Source: Thioalkalivibrio sp. (GTDB taxonomy: Bacteria; Pseudomonadota; Gammaproteobacteria; Ectothiorhodospirales; Ectothiorhodospiraceae). Taken from it: 8,043 nucleotides of DNA. The stretch is from the NCBI GenBank assembly GCA_003555285.1, contig PWGH01000177.1:1-8043 (forward strand), read 5' to 3'. Each line of letters opens with the position of its first letter. Position 1 is the first letter of the stretch. The notes under the pieces were generated by a model. It made no database searches and had not been told where the DNA came from. It was given only the letters and a program-made list of their open reading frames with translations. Position numbers and translations under genes: made by a program. This document shows, piece after piece, positions 1 to 8,043 of this stretch.

Positions 1-1010
1 CCCTGGTGGCGCGCAAGCTGCTGAGCGACTTCGGACACAGTCGCCATCGCATCGCGGCCAGCCGGCAACAACTCGAGGTCAGTCAGGCCGAAGAGGCGCT
101 CACCCACGCCCAGCACCGCCTGGACGTGCTGCAACACTACTTCGATGTGCTGCTCGCGGATCTGGCCTTCGCCCGCGACACCGAGGCCATGGCCTCGGCC
201 TTTGTCAGCCTGGGACGCGCGCGCGATCGCAACGCCATCGGCCAGGTCTCCGATATCGCGCTGTTCGAACTCGAGGCCCGCTACGAGACCGCTCGCGGCG
301 AACGCCTGCGCGCGCTACAGATGCAGCGGCGCAGCCGCGCGGAGCTGGCCGAGATCCTGAACCGGCCTGGACGGGCACCCGCTCAGGTCCTCGGGCCGCC
401 ATTGCCCTTCACGCTGCCGGCATTGCCGGAGCTTGCGCAGTTGCTCGAACGCGTGGAGCAGCAAAATCCGGAACTCGCGATCCGCAGGGCCGAGGTCGAG
501 GTGGCGCGCCAGCGCAGCGAGGCCGCTCGCACGCAGCACCGTCCGCGCCTGAGCGTCCATGCCCAGCTCGGAACCTGGCAACGCGAATTCGGGGGCGATC
601 GCAATCCGGCCGCCGCCGGCCTGGTTCTCGATATCCCGCTGTACCGAGGTGGCCGTCAGGCGGCGGCACTCGGCCAGGCGACGGCCGACCGTCATCTGGC
701 CGAGGCGCACCTGGGTCAGGCCATGAGCGAGGTCCGCAATGCCGTGCGGGAACTGTTCTACACCCTCGAGGCCCTGCAGGTGCAGCGCGACGAGGCGATG
801 GCGCGCATGGACTACCGGGAACTCTATATCGACCGCGCCCGCGCGCTGTACGACATGGAGGAACAGGCCGACCTGGGCGACTCGATGGTGCAGCAGAGCG
901 CGGCCGCGCACTTCCATGCTGCCACCGAGTACGCGCTGGCCCTGGGCTACGAGCGCCTGGCGGTGATGGTCGGCGATCCGTCCCTGAGCCTGTTTCCCCC
1001 CGATTCCTGA
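1..1010 (+). CDS. TolC-family outer membrane efflux protein, 5'-truncated by window edge
   Basis: This is the C-terminal part of an outer-membrane channel of a tripartite efflux or type I secretion system. The reading frame is open to the left edge (first whole codon at 3), and a GTG at 6 is unlikely to be the real start because the protein opens at the motif LLSDFG, which in TolC proteins lies about 80-100 residues in. Counting from position 6 there are 334 residues. Long heptad-like alpha-helical stretches (about 15-120 and 150-180) are followed by a beta-strand section with LDIPLYRGGR at 208-217, the typical second-repeat strand and turn of the family, then another long helical stretch (about 218-325). 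This two-repeat helix/strand/helix pattern supports TolC. Fifteen bases separate it from the adaptor gene downstream, so the two are probably co-transcribed. The substrate cannot be told from sequence. Confidence 0.85.
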   Translation, partial: LVARKLLSDFGHSRHRIAASRQQLEVSQAEEALTHAQHRLDVLQHYFDVLLADLAFARDTEAMASAFVSLGRARDRNAIGQVSDIALFELEARYETARGERLRALQMQRRSRAELAEILNRPGRAPAQVLGPPLPFTLPALPELAQLLERVEQQNPELAIRRAEVEVARQRSEAARTQHRPRLSVHAQLGTWQREFGGDRNPAAAGLVLDIPLYRGGRQAAALGQATADRHLAEAHLGQAMSEVRNAVRELFYTLEALQVQRDEAMARMDYRELYIDRARALYDMEEQADLGDSMVQQSAAAHFHAATEYALALGYERLAVMVGDPSLSLFPPDS

Positions 1011-1025
1011 TGGAGCCGTGCCGCC

Positions 1026-1886
1026 ATGGGTAGATCCCCCAACCTTCCCCCACCGATCACCCCGGCGATTGGCCGGCCGGTCAATCTGGCCGCGGGCCTA
1101 CTGCTCGGCCTGTTCATCGGGGGGCTGGCCCTGCCCGCCCTCGCGAATCCGGAGGCCCCGGAGGCCCGTATCGACTTGGAGGCCCGAATCGAGTGGGGCC
1201 AGCGCTACACGGTGTCCGCGCCCATCGCCGGCGTCGTGCGCGAAGTCGCGATCCGCGCCGGGGATCGCGTGGCGGCCGGCGACCGGCTCTTCGCCCTGGA
1301 TACCCGCCGGCTCGAAGCGGATGCGGCAGCGGCCGAAGCGGAGCACCGGCGGCTGCAACTGGAACAGGCCGAGGCCGACCGCGAGGTCGAGCGGGCCGAG
1401 GAACTCTACGACCGCACCCTGATCGCGGCGCGGGAGCTGGAACTGGCCCGCATCGAGCAGGCGATGGCCGCGGCGCGGCTCGCGGGCGCGCAGGCGGCGG
1501 TGCAACGCATCCGTATCGATCGGGACGACAGCCGCATTGACGCGCCGATCGCCGCCCGGGTGCTGTCGGTGGCGGTGACCGAAGGCGAGGCGGTCAGCCC
1601 GGCCCTGGCACCGCCGGTGCTCGCCATCCTCGGTCGCATGGACCCGATGCGCGCCCAGGCGACAGTGGATGCCGCGACCGCGGCCCGCCTGCAACCGGAA
1701 CAACCGGCCCGGGTGACGCTGGAGACCGGGGAGAGCATCCAGGGCACGATCGCCACCATCGGTTGGGAACTCGACGACATCGGCTTTGGCCCCGGGTACC
1801 GGATCGAGGTCGAATTCGCACCGCCGCAGGACGTGAACCTGCGCGCCGGGCAGCGCGCCCGAATCCTGCTCGACCACAGCGACTGA
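1026..1886 (+). CDS. HlyD/RND-type periplasmic adaptor (membrane fusion protein)
   Basis: The 286-residue product should bridge an inner-membrane pump to the TolC-like channel encoded just upstream. A hydrophobic segment at 21-40 ending ALA/N looks like a signal peptide cut after residue 40, though it could stay as an anchor. The first half of the lipoyl-like domain is at about 62-92 (SAPIAGVVREVAIRAGDRVA). A charged Glu/Ala/Arg-rich alpha hairpin follows at about 94-168, then the second lipoyl half at about 171-202 (IDAPIAARVLSVAV), and a beta-barrel domain to the end. It is on the short side for the family, with little room for a C-terminal membrane-proximal domain. The start at 1026 is preceded by GGAG at 1012-1015 with a 10-base gap. 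No pump gene follows, since the next genes are cutA and dsbD, so the partner transporter is unknown. Metal, drug or protein export are all possible. Confidence 0.85.
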   Translation: MGRSPNLPPPITPAIGRPVNLAAGLLLGLFIGGLALPALANPEAPEARIDLEARIEWGQRYTVSAPIAGVVREVAIRAGDRVAAGDRLFALDTRRLEADAAAAEAEHRRLQLEQAEADREVERAEELYDRTLIAARELELARIEQAMAAARLAGAQAAVQRIRIDRDDSRIDAPIAARVLSVAVTEGEAVSPALAPPVLAILGRMDPMRAQATVDAATAARLQPEQPARVTLETGESIQGTIATIGWELDDIGFGPGYRIEVEFAPPQDVNLRAGQRARILLDHSD

Positions 1887-1897
1887 GGGAGCCCACC

Positions 1898-2254
1898 ATC
1901 GACCCCCGGGAATCAAGCCGCGTTTCGAGCGACGTCCACAGCGACCATCGGCTGGTCATCACCACGGTGGAGACCCCGGAGGACGCTCAGGATCTCGCTC
2001 GGGAGATGGTGGAACTACGGCTTGCCGCCTGCGTCCATATACTACCTATGGGGCATTCGGTGTATCGCTGGCAGGATCGGATCGAAACGACCCGGGAGAT
2101 GACGCTGCTGATCAAGACGACGACCGCCCGCTATCCCGCGCTGCAGGATTGGCTGGCGCAGCGCCATCCCTACGACACCCCCGAAATCATCGCCTTGCCG
2201 ATCCCGGCCGGGCTGCCCGACTATCTGGACTGGATTCGACAATGCACCCAATGA
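1898..2254 (+). CDS. cutA: CutA, divalent-cation tolerance protein, with probable ATC start
   Basis: This is a small trimeric PII-like-fold protein linked to copper/divalent cation tolerance in E. coli; its molecular role remains unsettled. Family landmarks are LVITTV near the N-terminus, LRLAACVHI with the conserved Cys45, YRWQDRI at 56-62, LLIKTT at 70-75, HPYDTPEI at 90-97 and YLDWI near the end. The reading frame runs back to a TTG at 1763 deep inside the adaptor gene, and between there and LVITTV there is no ATG, GTG or TTG. The first ATG (2006) would remove the first conserved strand. An in-frame ATC at 1898 lies six bases after GGAG (1888-1891), itself just after the adaptor stop, and gives a normal-length 118-residue protein, so I use it. 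The function is confident, the start is not. The gene end overlaps the dsbD start, as expected for the known cutA-dsbD pairing. Confidence 0.85.
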   Translation: MDPRESSRVSSDVHSDHRLVITTVETPEDAQDLAREMVELRLAACVHILPMGHSVYRWQDRIETTREMTLLIKTTTARYPALQDWLAQRHPYDTPEIIALPIPAGLPDYLDWIRQCTQ

Positions 2255-4629
2255 TTCTGCGTCGCTGGTTTGCCCTCCTGCTGCTGAGTCTGACGCTGCT
2301 GCCGGCACTGGCACAGGCCTTCTTCGAAGACGATCTGCTCGATCCCGACGACGCCTTCGCCGTCAGCGCCGAGGTGCTCGATGCCCAGACGCTGCGCCTG
2401 ACCTGGGACATCGCCGACGGCTATTACATGTATCGGGAACAGTTCGAATTCACGCCGGAAACCGAAGGCCTGGAATTCGGCGAAGCGCGCATCCCCGCCG
2501 GCACGATCAAGGACGACGAGTTCTTCGGCCGCGTCGAGACCTACCGGGACCGGATCGAGATCGAGCTGCCGATCCTCGCCGCCACCCAGCGGGAGATCGA
2601 ATTCACCACGCGCTCCCAGGGGTGCGCGGACCTCGGCGTCTGTTATCCCCCGCACTTCCAGACCCTCAATCTGACGCTCGACGAACTGCCCCCGGCCGCC
2701 GCCCCTGCGGCGGCACCGTCATCGGCCGCCCCGGTGACGGCACCGTCGCCTGCCGCCGCACCGGGCCGCGTGCGCAGCGCCCTCGACAGTCTGGCCTCGA
2801 TCACCGGCATGAACCGCGCCGAGGACGAACTGCTCGCGCCCGAGATCGCCTTCGCCGCGAGCGCCGAGGCGATCAGCCAGAACGCGGCGGTCGTGCGTTT
2901 CGACATCGCCAAGGGCTATTACCTGTACCGGGACAAGCTCGGCTTCCGCGTCGCCGAGGGCGAGGGCATCGAACTGGGACCGATCAACCCGCCGGCCGGG
3001 ACCCGGATCGTCGATGAGTTCTTCGGCGAGACCGAGACCTATCGTGACCGTGTCGAGATTCTGGTGCCGGTGCTGCGCAGCGCCGGCGACGCCAGCGAGA
3101 TCGTGCTGGCGGTCGATTACCAGGGCTGCGCCGATCTCGGCGTCTGCTATCCGCCGCTGACCCAGGACGTCACCGTAGTGTTCGCGGCCGGTCTGGCCGA
3201 CGGCGGGCCGCTCGCCGGCATGGCGGATGGGGCCGGCACCACCGGAACCGTCACCACCGAAACGGTCACGGCCGGGACCGGGGCCGACACGGGCCCCGTC
3301 ACCGAGCAGGACCGAATTGCTGCGCAGCTCGCCGACGGCCGCCTCTGGCTGGTGATCCTGGCCTTCTTCGGCTTCGGCCTGTTGCTGACCTTCACCCCCT
3401 GCGTCTTCCCGATGATTCCGATCCTGTCGAACATCATCGTCGGGCAGAAGGACCTGACCACGCGCAAGGCCTTCTTCATCTCGCTGGTCTTCGTGCTGGC
3501 GATGGCCTTCACCTACACCCTGGCCGGGGTTTTCGCCGGTCTCGCCGGGGCGAACCTGCAGGCGGCCTTCCAGAACCCCTGGATCATCGGCGGCTTCGTG
3601 CTGGTGTTCATCGCGCTGGCGATGTCGATGTTCGGCTTCTACGAACTGCAGATGCCGACGGCGATCCAGAGCCGGCTGGCCAACCTCAGCAACAAACAGC
3701 AGGGCGGGACGCTGATCGGGGCGGGCATCATGGGCTTTCTCGCGGCGCTGATCGTCGGGCCCTGCGTGACCGCACCGCTGGTCGGCGCACTACTCTACAT
3801 CAGCCATACCGGGGACGCGGTGCTGGGCGGCGTGGCCTTGTTCTCGCTCAGCATGGGCATGGGCGCGCCCCTGCTCGCGATCGGCACCTCGGCCGGCAAG
3901 ATCCTGCCCAAGGCCGGTCCGTGGATGGATACGATCAAGGCCGTGTTCGGGGTCGGCCTGCTCGCGATGGGCATCTGGCTGCTGGAGCGGGTGATTCCCG
4001 GCGAGGTCGCACTGCTGCTCTGGGCCATGCTGTTCATCGTCACCGCGATCTACATGGGGGCCCTGCATTCCCGGCCCGAGGGAACCGACGGCTGGCACAG
4101 CCTGTGGAAGGGGCTCGGCCTGGTGCTGCTGGTCTATGGCGTGATCCTGATGCTCGGGGCGAGCACTGGCGGCAAGGACCTGTTCCGGCCGCTGGCCACC
4201 CTCAGCACCCCCGCCCCGATGACGGTCGGTGCCGACGGAACGCCGACGGTGACCGAGATGCGCTTCACCAAAGTCGACAGCATCGCCGACGTGGAACGCG
4301 AGGTCGCCGCGGCCCAGGCGCGCAATCAGCCGGTGTTCCTGGACTTCTACGCCGACTGGTGCGTGGACTGCGTCCGCCTGGAACGCACCACCTTTCAGGA
4401 TCCCCGGGTGATCCAGGCCATGAGCCAGGTCCATCTGCTGAAGGCGGACGTCACCGCCAACACCTCGGAGCACCGGGACCTGATGCGCGCCTACAACCTC
4501 TTCGGTCCGCCGGCGATGATCTTCTGGGATGAGACCGGCGAAGAACTGCGCAACCGGCGCGTCGTGGGCTATCTGAACGCCGAGCGCTTCCTGGCCCATG
4601 CCGAAGACAGCGTCGGGGTACGCCCGTGA
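2242..4629 (+). CDS. dsbD: DsbD, thiol:disulfide interchange protein, with two tandem alpha domains
   Basis: This inner-membrane protein moves electrons from cytoplasmic thioredoxin to periplasmic disulfide isomerases and other thiol proteins. The product has 795 residues, longer than the roughly 565-600 usual for the family. A signal peptide ends about AQA/F (26/27). A first alpha (DsbDalpha) domain at about 30-150 has Cys128 and Cys134 in [11 protein letters not shown], and a second complete copy at about 198-318 has Cys296 and Cys302 in the same motif. Between them is an Ala/Pro linker (about 150-175), and a Gly/Thr-rich linker (about 319-355) follows. The membrane beta domain spans about 367-640, with Cys387 in FTPCVFP and Cys508 in [10 protein letters not shown]-terminal thioredoxin (gamma) domain has CVDC at 707-710. 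Thus all redox pairs are present, with one extra alpha pair. The start at 2242 has a weak TGGA upstream; ATG at 2251, overlapping the cutA stop as ATGA, is an alternative. Confidence 0.96.
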   Translation: MHPMILRRWFALLLLSLTLLPALAQAFFEDDLLDPDDAFAVSAEVLDAQTLRLTWDIADGYYMYREQFEFTPETEGLEFGEARIPAGTIKDDEFFGRVETYRDRIEIELPILAATQREIEFTTRSQGCADLGVCYPPHFQTLNLTLDELPPAAAPAAAPSSAAPVTAPSPAAAPGRVRSALDSLASITGMNRAEDELLAPEIAFAASAEAISQNAAVVRFDIAKGYYLYRDKLGFRVAEGEGIELGPINPPAGTRIVDEFFGETETYRDRVEILVPVLRSAGDASEIVLAVDYQGCADLGVCYPPLTQDVTVVFAAGLADGGPLAGMADGAGTTGTVTTETVTAGTGADTGPVTEQDRIAAQLADGRLWLVILAFFGFGLLLTFTPCVFPMIPILSNIIVGQKDLTTRKAFFISLVFVLAMAFTYTLAGVFAGLAGANLQAAFQNPWIIGGFVLVFIALAMSMFGFYELQMPTAIQSRLANLSNKQQGGTLIGAGIMGFLAALIVGPCVTAPLVGALLYISHTGDAVLGGVALFSLSMGMGAPLLAIGTSAGKILPKAGPWMDTIKAVFGVGLLAMGIWLLERVIPGEVALLLWAMLFIVTAIYMGALHSRPEGTDGWHSLWKGLGLVLLVYGVILMLGASTGGKDLFRPLATLSTPAPMTVGADGTPTVTEMRFTKVDSIADVEREVAAAQARNQPVFLDFYADWCVDCVRLERTTFQDPRVIQAMSQVHLLKADVTANTSEHRDLMRAYNLFGPPAMIFWDETGEELRNRRVVGYLNAERFLAHAEDSVGVRP
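2329..2691 (+). repeat. DsbD alpha domain, copy 1
   Basis: This is the first of two in-frame homologous domain copies in dsbD. It shares with copy 2 the ordered motifs [11 protein letters not shown] (copy 2 [11 protein letters not shown]), [13 protein letters not shown] (copy 2 [13 protein letters not shown]) and [11 protein letters not shown] (identical). In characterised DsbD this domain passes electrons to DsbC, DsbG and CcmG through the cysteine pair. The boundaries are approximate. Confidence 0.85.
2833..3195 (+). repeat. DsbD alpha domain, copy 2
   Basis: This is the second alpha-domain copy, separated from the first by an Ala/Pro-rich linker of about 45 residues. It keeps both cysteines and the aromatic-rich segments, so nothing visible suggests a degenerate remnant. 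Many synonymous and conservative differences from copy 1 point to an old duplication, not a recent or assembly-made one. Confidence 0.85.
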
Positions 4630-5198
4630 ACGGCCGTCGGGTGACGCGATCCGCCCGGCAGGCGATCTTCACGGCGCTCGGACTGTTTGCGCTGGCCACC
4701 GTGACCGCCTGCGGCGCACCCGACGACACCGCCGCTCCCGGCAGCGCCGCCACGGAAGCCCCCTCGGACACCACAGCCCAGACGCCGCAGCGCATCGACT
4801 TCACACTGCCGGACCTGGCGGGCGAGCCCCAGTCGCTGAGCCAATGGGATGGCGATCTGGTGCTGCTGAACTTCTGGGCCACCTGGTGTCCGCCCTGCAA
4901 GAAGGAAATGCCACTATTCCAGCAATACCATGAGGCGCATGCCGAAGACGGCTTCACCATCGTCGCCGTGGCCGTGGACGAACTGGATGAAACCCGGGCC
5001 TTTGTCGATACCTTCGGCATCGAGTTTCCGATCCTGATCGGCCAGGACGAGGCCATGGCGGTCGGCCGGGACTATGGCAACCGGATCGGTGCCCTCCCCT
5101 ACACCGTGTTGATCGATCGCGAGGGGGTGGTGCGCGAGACTCATCGCGGCGAGGTCACAATGGCCGACCTCGACCGCTGGTTGCAGCGCTACCTCTGA
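4626..5198 (+). CDS. TlpA/ResA-like thioredoxin-fold lipoprotein
   Basis: This 190-residue membrane-anchored periplasmic protein probably reduces disulfides using electrons from DsbD. The N-terminus has basic residues, a hydrophobic core and a lipobox VTAC, with Cys29 as the likely lipidated residue. A low-complexity Ala/Thr/Pro tether (about 30-55) follows, then a thioredoxin fold: FWATWCPPCKKEMP with redox Cys88 and Cys91, VAVAVDEL at 113-120, and the cis-proline loop GALPYTVLID (Pro158). The WCPPC motif is typical of TlpA, ResA and CcmG proteins. A specific cytochrome c maturation role is not shown, since no ccm genes are present here. The GTG start overlaps the dsbD stop as GTGA and has GGGG seven bases upstream (4615-4618), which suggests translational coupling. 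A general thiol-reducing or peroxiredoxin-like antioxidant role is the main alternative. Confidence 0.9.
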   Translation: MNGRRVTRSARQAIFTALGLFALATVTACGAPDDTAAPGSAATEAPSDTTAQTPQRIDFTLPDLAGEPQSLSQWDGDLVLLNFWATWCPPCKKEMPLFQQYHEAHAEDGFTIVAVAVDELDETRAFVDTFGIEFPILIGQDEAMAVGRDYGNRIGALPYTVLIDREGVVRETHRGEVTMADLDRWLQRYL

Positions 5199-5357
5199 CG
5201 CCTCGCTGAAGACCCTGCGCCGAACATTCGGTCCTTCTCAAGGCCGGCCGCGGCTGGACAGACCCCACCCCCCTGCGGCAGAATCACGGCATCGGAACCG
5301 GGCACTTAGTGCACGTTTCCCACTGATTCACGACCGGATCGCAACCGATGTCTGCCA
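5199..5357. other. Intergenic region between the dsbD-tlpA and aroQ-acc operons
   Basis: This 159-base gap separates the redox and biosynthetic operons and is the largest non-coding stretch here. It holds short inverted repeats: CCGAACATTCGG at 5220-5231 (5-base arms), CCTTCTCAAGG at 5233-5243 (4-base arms) and GCACTTAGTGC at 5302-5312 (4-base arms). None is followed by a T run, so I do not call an intrinsic terminator. A candidate promoter lies at 5255-5284. No RNA gene or riboswitch is recognised. Confidence 0.7.
5255..5284 (+). promoter_or_regulatory. Candidate sigma-70-type promoter for aroQ-accBC-prmA
   Basis: A TGGACA box at 5255-5260 matches the -35 consensus TTGACA at five of six bases. 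An 18-base spacer leads to CAGAAT at 5279-5284, which matches TATAAT at four of six. Transcription would begin near 5290, leaving a leader of about 65-70 bases before aroQ. It fits the position expected for an operon promoter, but a match of this quality can occur by chance. Confidence 0.4.
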
Positions 5358-5801
5358 ATGGCTGAACTCCTGCTACTCAACGGGCCCAATCTGAACCTTT
5401 TGGGGACCCGCGAACCGGCGCGGTATGGCACCACGACACTGTCCGGGCTCGAGGCCGCCCTGCGCGATCAAGCCGAGCAGGCGGGCCACCGGCTCGAGTG
5501 CTTCCAGAGCAATCACGAAGGCGCGCTGATCGATCGCATCCACGCAGCCCCTGCCGCAGCGGTGGCGCGAATGCTGATCAACCCCGGCGGTTTGACCCAC
5601 AGCAGCATCAGCCTGCGCGATGCGCTGCTGGCCGTCGCCATCCCCTTCATCGAGATCCACATCAGCAACATCCACGCACGGGAGCCGTTTCGGCGGCACT
5701 CGTACCTGTCGGATATCGCCTCCGGCACCCTGGCCGGTTTTGGCGTCATCGGTTATCGGCTGGCGCTCGACGCCGCCATTGCCGCCATCGAGGAGTCTTA
5801 G
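5358..5801 (+). CDS. aroQ: Type II 3-dehydroquinate dehydratase
   Basis: This cytoplasmic enzyme converts 3-dehydroquinate to 3-dehydroshikimate, the third step of the shikimate pathway, by trans-elimination in a dodecamer. The 147-residue length is typical. Visible landmarks are [16 protein letters not shown] at 5-20, the catalytic Tyr23 in RYGTT on the mobile lid, [14 protein letters not shown] at 49-62, Asn75 and His81 in [10 protein letters not shown], and His101 with Arg108 and Arg112 in [14 protein letters not shown]. These match the active-site positions known for the type II family. The ATG at 5358 has no strong ribosome binding site; it sits inside a five-codon overlapping mini-ORF that starts at 5348. 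accB begins six bases after its stop, and the order aroQ-accB-accC-prmA is that of Pseudomonas. Confidence 0.97.
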   Translation: MAELLLLNGPNLNLLGTREPARYGTTTLSGLEAALRDQAEQAGHRLECFQSNHEGALIDRIHAAPAAAVARMLINPGGLTHSSISLRDALLAVAIPFIEIHISNIHAREPFRRHSYLSDIASGTLAGFGVIGYRLALDAAIAAIEES

Positions 5802-5807
5802 TTCACC

Positions 5808-6263
5808 ATGGATATTCGCAAGGTCAAGAAATTGATCGACCTGCTCGAAGAAAGCGGGATCAATGAAATCGAGATTCACGAAGGCGAGGAATCGGTTCGC
5901 ATCACCCGTGCCGCGGCCGGTGGCCCCGCCTCCTACATGATGATGCCGCCGGCCTTGTCGGCACCAGCCGGTCCGGTCGCGGCCCCGCTGTCCGCGACCA
6001 GCGTCGAACCCGAGACCGTCGAGCCGCCGGGCCATCGGGTGATCGCCCCCATGGTCGGCACGCTGTACCGCGCACCCAGCCCGGGGGCCAAGCCCTTCGT
6101 GGAAGTCGGGTCCGCGGTCGAGGCCGGGGATACCCTGTGCATCATCGAGGCCATGAAGATGCTCAATCCCATCGAGGCCGATAGCGCGGGTACCATTCGC
6201 GCGGTGCTGGTCGACAACGGCCATCCGGTCGAATATGGCCAGCCCTTGTTCATCATCGAATAG
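5808..6263 (+). CDS. accB: Biotin carboxyl carrier protein of acetyl-CoA carboxylase (BCCP)
   Basis: This protein carries biotin between the biotin carboxylase and carboxyltransferase parts of acetyl-CoA carboxylase, the first committed step of fatty acid synthesis. The 151-residue product has an N-terminal helix-rich segment ([16 protein letters not shown]), a Pro/Ala-rich flexible linker at about 36-75 and a C-terminal biotinyl domain. Lys117 in EAMKM is the biotinylation site. The thumb seen in E. coli BCCP is present as [12 protein letters not shown] (91-102). AGGAG at 5791-5795, inside the end of aroQ, is the likely ribosome binding site, with a rather long 12-base gap to the ATG. accC follows after 47 bases. 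Confidence 0.97.
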   Translation: MDIRKVKKLIDLLEESGINEIEIHEGEESVRITRAAAGGPASYMMMPPALSAPAGPVAAPLSATSVEPETVEPPGHRVIAPMVGTLYRAPSPGAKPFVEVGSAVEAGDTLCIIEAMKMLNPIEADSAGTIRAVLVDNGHPVEYGQPLFIIE

Positions 6264-6310
6264 CGCGCATCATCGAGTAACCGCTGGATCATCGCTACAC
6301 GGGGCTTCGC

Positions 6311-7653
<1,343 letters not shown>

Positions 7654-7657
<4 letters not shown>

Positions 7658-8043
7658 ACCGGATCGAAGCGAAGCTGACCGAACTGGAGCTGCAGTGCGG
7701 TCCGGAGCAGGCGGAAACCCTGGAAACCCGCCTGTTCGAGCTCGGCGCGGTCAGCGTGGAATTGTTCGACGCCGGCGACGAACCGCTGTTCGAACCCCCA
7801 CTGGGTACCCACCCGCTGTGGTCAACCCTGCGCATCAAGGCCCTCTTTTCCGCCCCCCTGCAGGCCGAGCTCGCCGCCGTGGCGCTGCAGGCCGAGGTGT
7901 CCGATGCCCTGGACGCGCGCACGGCGGCGGTTCCCGACCAGGACTGGGTCCGCGCCGGCCTCGCCGGGCTGACCCGCATCCATTGTGGCGGCGACCTGTG
8001 GATCGTACCCTCATGGGAGGCTTTGCCGGCGGTGGACGCCGGC
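7654..8043 (+). CDS. prmA: Ribosomal protein L11 methyltransferase, 3'-truncated by window edge
   Basis: PrmA trimethylates ribosomal protein L11 using S-adenosylmethionine. Only the first 130 codons are present, covering the N-terminal L11-recognition domain and the linker. Recognisable family stretches are [20 protein letters not shown] (about residues 31-50), [23 protein letters not shown], where the family has a conserved EDQDWERAW-like motif, and [11 protein letters not shown] just before the catalytic domain. The methyltransferase motifs (DPGLAFGTGTH and NPP) would lie beyond the right edge, so catalytic integrity cannot be judged. The ATG overlaps the accC stop (ATGA at 7654-7657), and a modest GAAGAG at 7642-7647 lies six bases upstream. 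The position after accC matches the order known from Pseudomonas. Confidence 0.9.

Noticed and set aside
6..1010. GTG at 6 as the true start of the TolC-family gene
   Set aside because: The frame stays open to the left edge, and the protein lacks the signal peptide and first helix of the family, so the gene is cut by the window.
1763..1897. Extending cutA upstream to the TTG at 1763
   Set aside because: This would overlap the adaptor gene by 124 bases and add 45 Arg/Pro-rich residues with no match to CutA, which is typical out-of-frame translation.
3790..4599. A 269-codon minus-strand frame opposite the 3' half of dsbD
   Set aside because: The sequence is rich in His, Gln and Gly with no domain, as expected from the complement of GC-rich coding DNA.
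5220..5243. Two adjacent short hairpins as a terminator after the lipoprotein gene
   Set aside because: The arms are only 4-5 bases and no T run follows, so an intrinsic terminator is not supported.
5373..6224. A 283-codon minus-strand frame opposite aroQ and accB
   Set aside because: It is antisense to conserved enzymes, has low-complexity composition and no family motif.

Overview
This window looks like ordinary chromosomal housekeeping DNA from a GC-rich gammaproteobacterium. The gene order dsbD, aroQ, accB, accC, prmA is the one known around dipZ/aroQ1 in Pseudomonas aeruginosa. The third-position G/C bias and the thioredoxin lipoprotein fit a Chromatiales- or Ectothiorhodospiraceae-like lineage, but that placement is inference from recall, not a search. 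All eight genes are on the + strand. I see no RNA gene, insertion sequence, CRISPR array or phage gene.

Region 1 (1-1886) is an export module. It holds the 3' part of a TolC-family outer-membrane channel gene that enters from the left edge, then a short HlyD/RND-type periplasmic adaptor. The inner-membrane pump is not in the window and could lie upstream.

Region 2 (1898-5198) is a periplasmic redox module: cutA, dsbD and a TlpA/ResA-like thioredoxin lipoprotein. The dsbD start overlaps the cutA end, and the lipoprotein GTG start overlaps the dsbD stop (GTGA), so the three are probably translated together. DsbD would pass electrons from cytoplasmic thioredoxin across the membrane, and the lipoprotein is a likely recipient. 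Two things stand out: DsbD carries two complete copies of its N-terminal alpha domain, and cutA has no ATG, GTG or TTG at a sensible position (an ATC with a good ribosome binding site is the best candidate).

Region 3 (5199-5357) is the only sizeable intergenic space. It holds a plausible sigma-70-type promoter and a few short inverted repeats.

Region 4 (5358-8043) is a biosynthetic operon: aroQ (shikimate pathway), accB and accC (biotin carrier and biotin carboxylase of acetyl-CoA carboxylase) and the start of prmA (ribosomal protein L11 methyltransferase), which runs off the right edge. accC and prmA overlap at ATGA.

I did not find a convincing previously undescribed system. The best leads are the duplicated DsbD alpha domain and the non-canonical cutA start.
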